This document shows, piece by piece, positions 14,771 through 15,283 of a DNA stretch of 15,283 nucleotides. The notes under the pieces were generated by a model. It searched no databases. It had not been told where the DNA came from and was given only the letters and a program-made list of their open reading frames with translations. How positions within the stretch are numbered: the stretch's first letter is position 1; each line of letters begins with the position of its first letter. Location of the stretch: the NCBI GenBank assembly GCA_023437485.1, contig JAEZGB010000099.1:1-15283 (forward strand), in the 5' to 3' direction. The DNA is from Bacteroidota bacterium. GTDB lineage: Bacteria > Bacteroidota > Bacteroidia > Flavobacteriales > Flavobacteriaceae. The position numbers were made by a program, and so were the translations under genes.

Positions 14771-14839
14771 GATGCCGCTGCAATCCTTCACGCAGAGTGA
14801 AGTAAAATTTGACCTTGCGGTCGGAATTATGTTGCAGCG

Positions 14840-14891
14840 CCTGCGGCGCCGAATACCTGCGGCGCCTTCTTTTGTATGGCAACAAAAGAAG
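14840..14891. repeat. Direct CCTGCGGCGCC repeats joined to a perfect 10-bp hairpin
   Basis: CCTGCGGCGCC occurs at 14840-14850 and 14856-14866. It is followed at once by CTTCTTTTGT (14866-14875), loop ATGGCA, ACAAAAGAAG (14882-14891), which is perfectly complementary. Confidence 0.75.
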
Positions 14892-14946
14892 CAAAAATGC
14901 CTGCGCGGCGGCGGAACCCTGCTAAAAATCTAAAGACACTCGCGGG

Positions 14947-14997
14947 AAAATCGCCGAACTCGCATGGCTTCGCCGATGCTCAAACAGCGCCGATTTT
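14947..14997. repeat. Nested inverted repeat (hairpin inside a hairpin)
   Basis: Outer arms AAAATCG (14947-14953) and CGATTTT (14991-14997) enclose an inner GCATGGC-TTC-GCCgATGC stem (14962-14979, one bulge). It has the same style as the hairpins just upstream, suggesting one composite repeat element. Confidence 0.6.
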
Positions 14998-15131
14998 TAG
15001 CCGCGATCGCCTTTGATTTTTCACGCAGGAACCCACAAGCCGCAAAGCTGCCATCGTTTCAAAATAATCAGCCAACTTTCGTGGAACCATTACCATTGCC
15101 GCCTTTCGAAGAATGTCTATCATCGCCACAC

Positions 15132-15203
15132 GCGGCCGCTTACAAAACATCCATTGCCTCCATATTCAAATGGAAAGATAACCATCCGGCTACAAGCGGC
15201 CGC
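15132..15203. repeat. Inverted pair of GCGGCCGCTT arms
   Basis: GCGGCCGCTT at 15132-15141 and its complement AAGCGGCCGC at 15194-15203 flank 52 bases. Each arm contains an 8-bp NotI-type palindrome. The enclosed segment has a small CCAT-ATTCAA-ATGG hairpin and no gene. Confidence 0.6.
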
Positions 15204-15235
15204 TGAGGCGGCTTCTGATTTGAGATTAAGAGGAG

Positions 15236-15252
15236 GAAGCCCAGTGGGCTTC
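15236..15252. repeat. GAAGCCC hairpin near the right edge
   Basis: GAAGCCC-AGT-GGGCTTC, a 7-bp stem. It is enclosed by AGAGGA on the left and TCCTCT on the right (15271-15276), which could add a second stem. No T-run follows, so it is not a clear terminator. Confidence 0.5.
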
Positions 15253-15283
15253 AGGTACGCGATAGCGATTTCCTCTACCGTAC

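Larger units (their letters stand above)
14616..15283. other. Gene-free right end: hairpin-rich intergenic repeat block
   Basis: About 670 bases with no frame I recognise. The plus-strand frames (14620-14933, 14964-15206) have low-complexity, Arg/Ala-rich translations that follow the hairpin arms, so they are unlikely to be genes. The first ~380 bases are a chain of inverted repeats listed separately; the rest has two 10-bp inverted NotI-type arms and a terminal hairpin. A minus-strand frame open from the right edge to the TGA at 15120-15122 (53 codons) could be the 3' end of a gene, but that length is expected by chance. Confidence 0.6.

Noticed and set aside
14625..14933. 102-codon plus-strand frame upstream of gyrB
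   Set aside because: Its translation runs through several perfect hairpins and direct repeats, has low complexity and no recognisable domain; better explained as a repeat block.
14964..15206. 80-codon plus-strand frame near the right end
   Set aside because: No recognisable domain, no promoter or ribosome site, and it spans the paired NotI-type arms.
15120..15283. Minus-strand frame of 53 codons entering from the right edge, possible 3' end of a gene
   Set aside because: An open run of this length is likely by chance in this composition; no motif is recognisable and the hairpin at 15236-15252 lies within it. The sequence to the right would settle it.

Overview
The window comes from a member of the Bacteroidota, most likely Flavobacteriaceae, with roughly balanced base composition (richer in G+C than most Flavobacterium). 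Three things point there: -7 promoter boxes of the form TAnnTTTG, a fused SecD-SecF protein, and a very long secreted protein of Ig-like repeats of the kind flavobacteria export through the type IX secretion system. The gene orders folE-cysS-yidD-lgt and gyrB-mdh-secDF also fit my recollection of this family.

Layout. Positions 1-3639 (minus) hold the first 1213 codons of a giant repeat protein that runs off the left edge; the frame is open throughout. A divergent intergenic region with an operator-like inverted repeat (3721-3739) separates it from a plus-strand housekeeping run: folE (GTP cyclohydrolase I), cysS (cysteinyl-tRNA synthetase), yidD (membrane insertion factor, overlapping cysS by 4 nt) and lgt (prolipoprotein diacylglyceryl transferase). 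Next is a 191-residue protein with NUMOD4/HNH-like and helix-turn-helix segments. A perfect 16-bp palindrome sits exactly where its -33 promoter box should be. Positions 7908-8263 hold no gene, only three copies of a ~52-bp repeat and two terminators facing each other. Positions 8264-14545 are all minus strand: gyrB, mdh and secDF in transcription order, with a strong promoter and a ~115-nt leader in front of secDF and a small repeat cluster between gyrB and mdh. From 14600 to the right edge there is no convincing gene; the stretch is packed with G+C-rich hairpins and inverted repeats and looks like an intergenic repeat block.

Functionally, yidD, lgt and secDF all serve export and maturation of envelope proteins (membrane insertion, lipoprotein lipidation, translocation), which the giant secreted repeat protein would need. 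The remaining genes are core metabolism and replication. The two most unusual items are the HNH-like/HTH protein with a palindrome over its own promoter, which looks like a homing-endonuclease-derived regulator, and the alternating two-type Ig repeat architecture of the giant protein.
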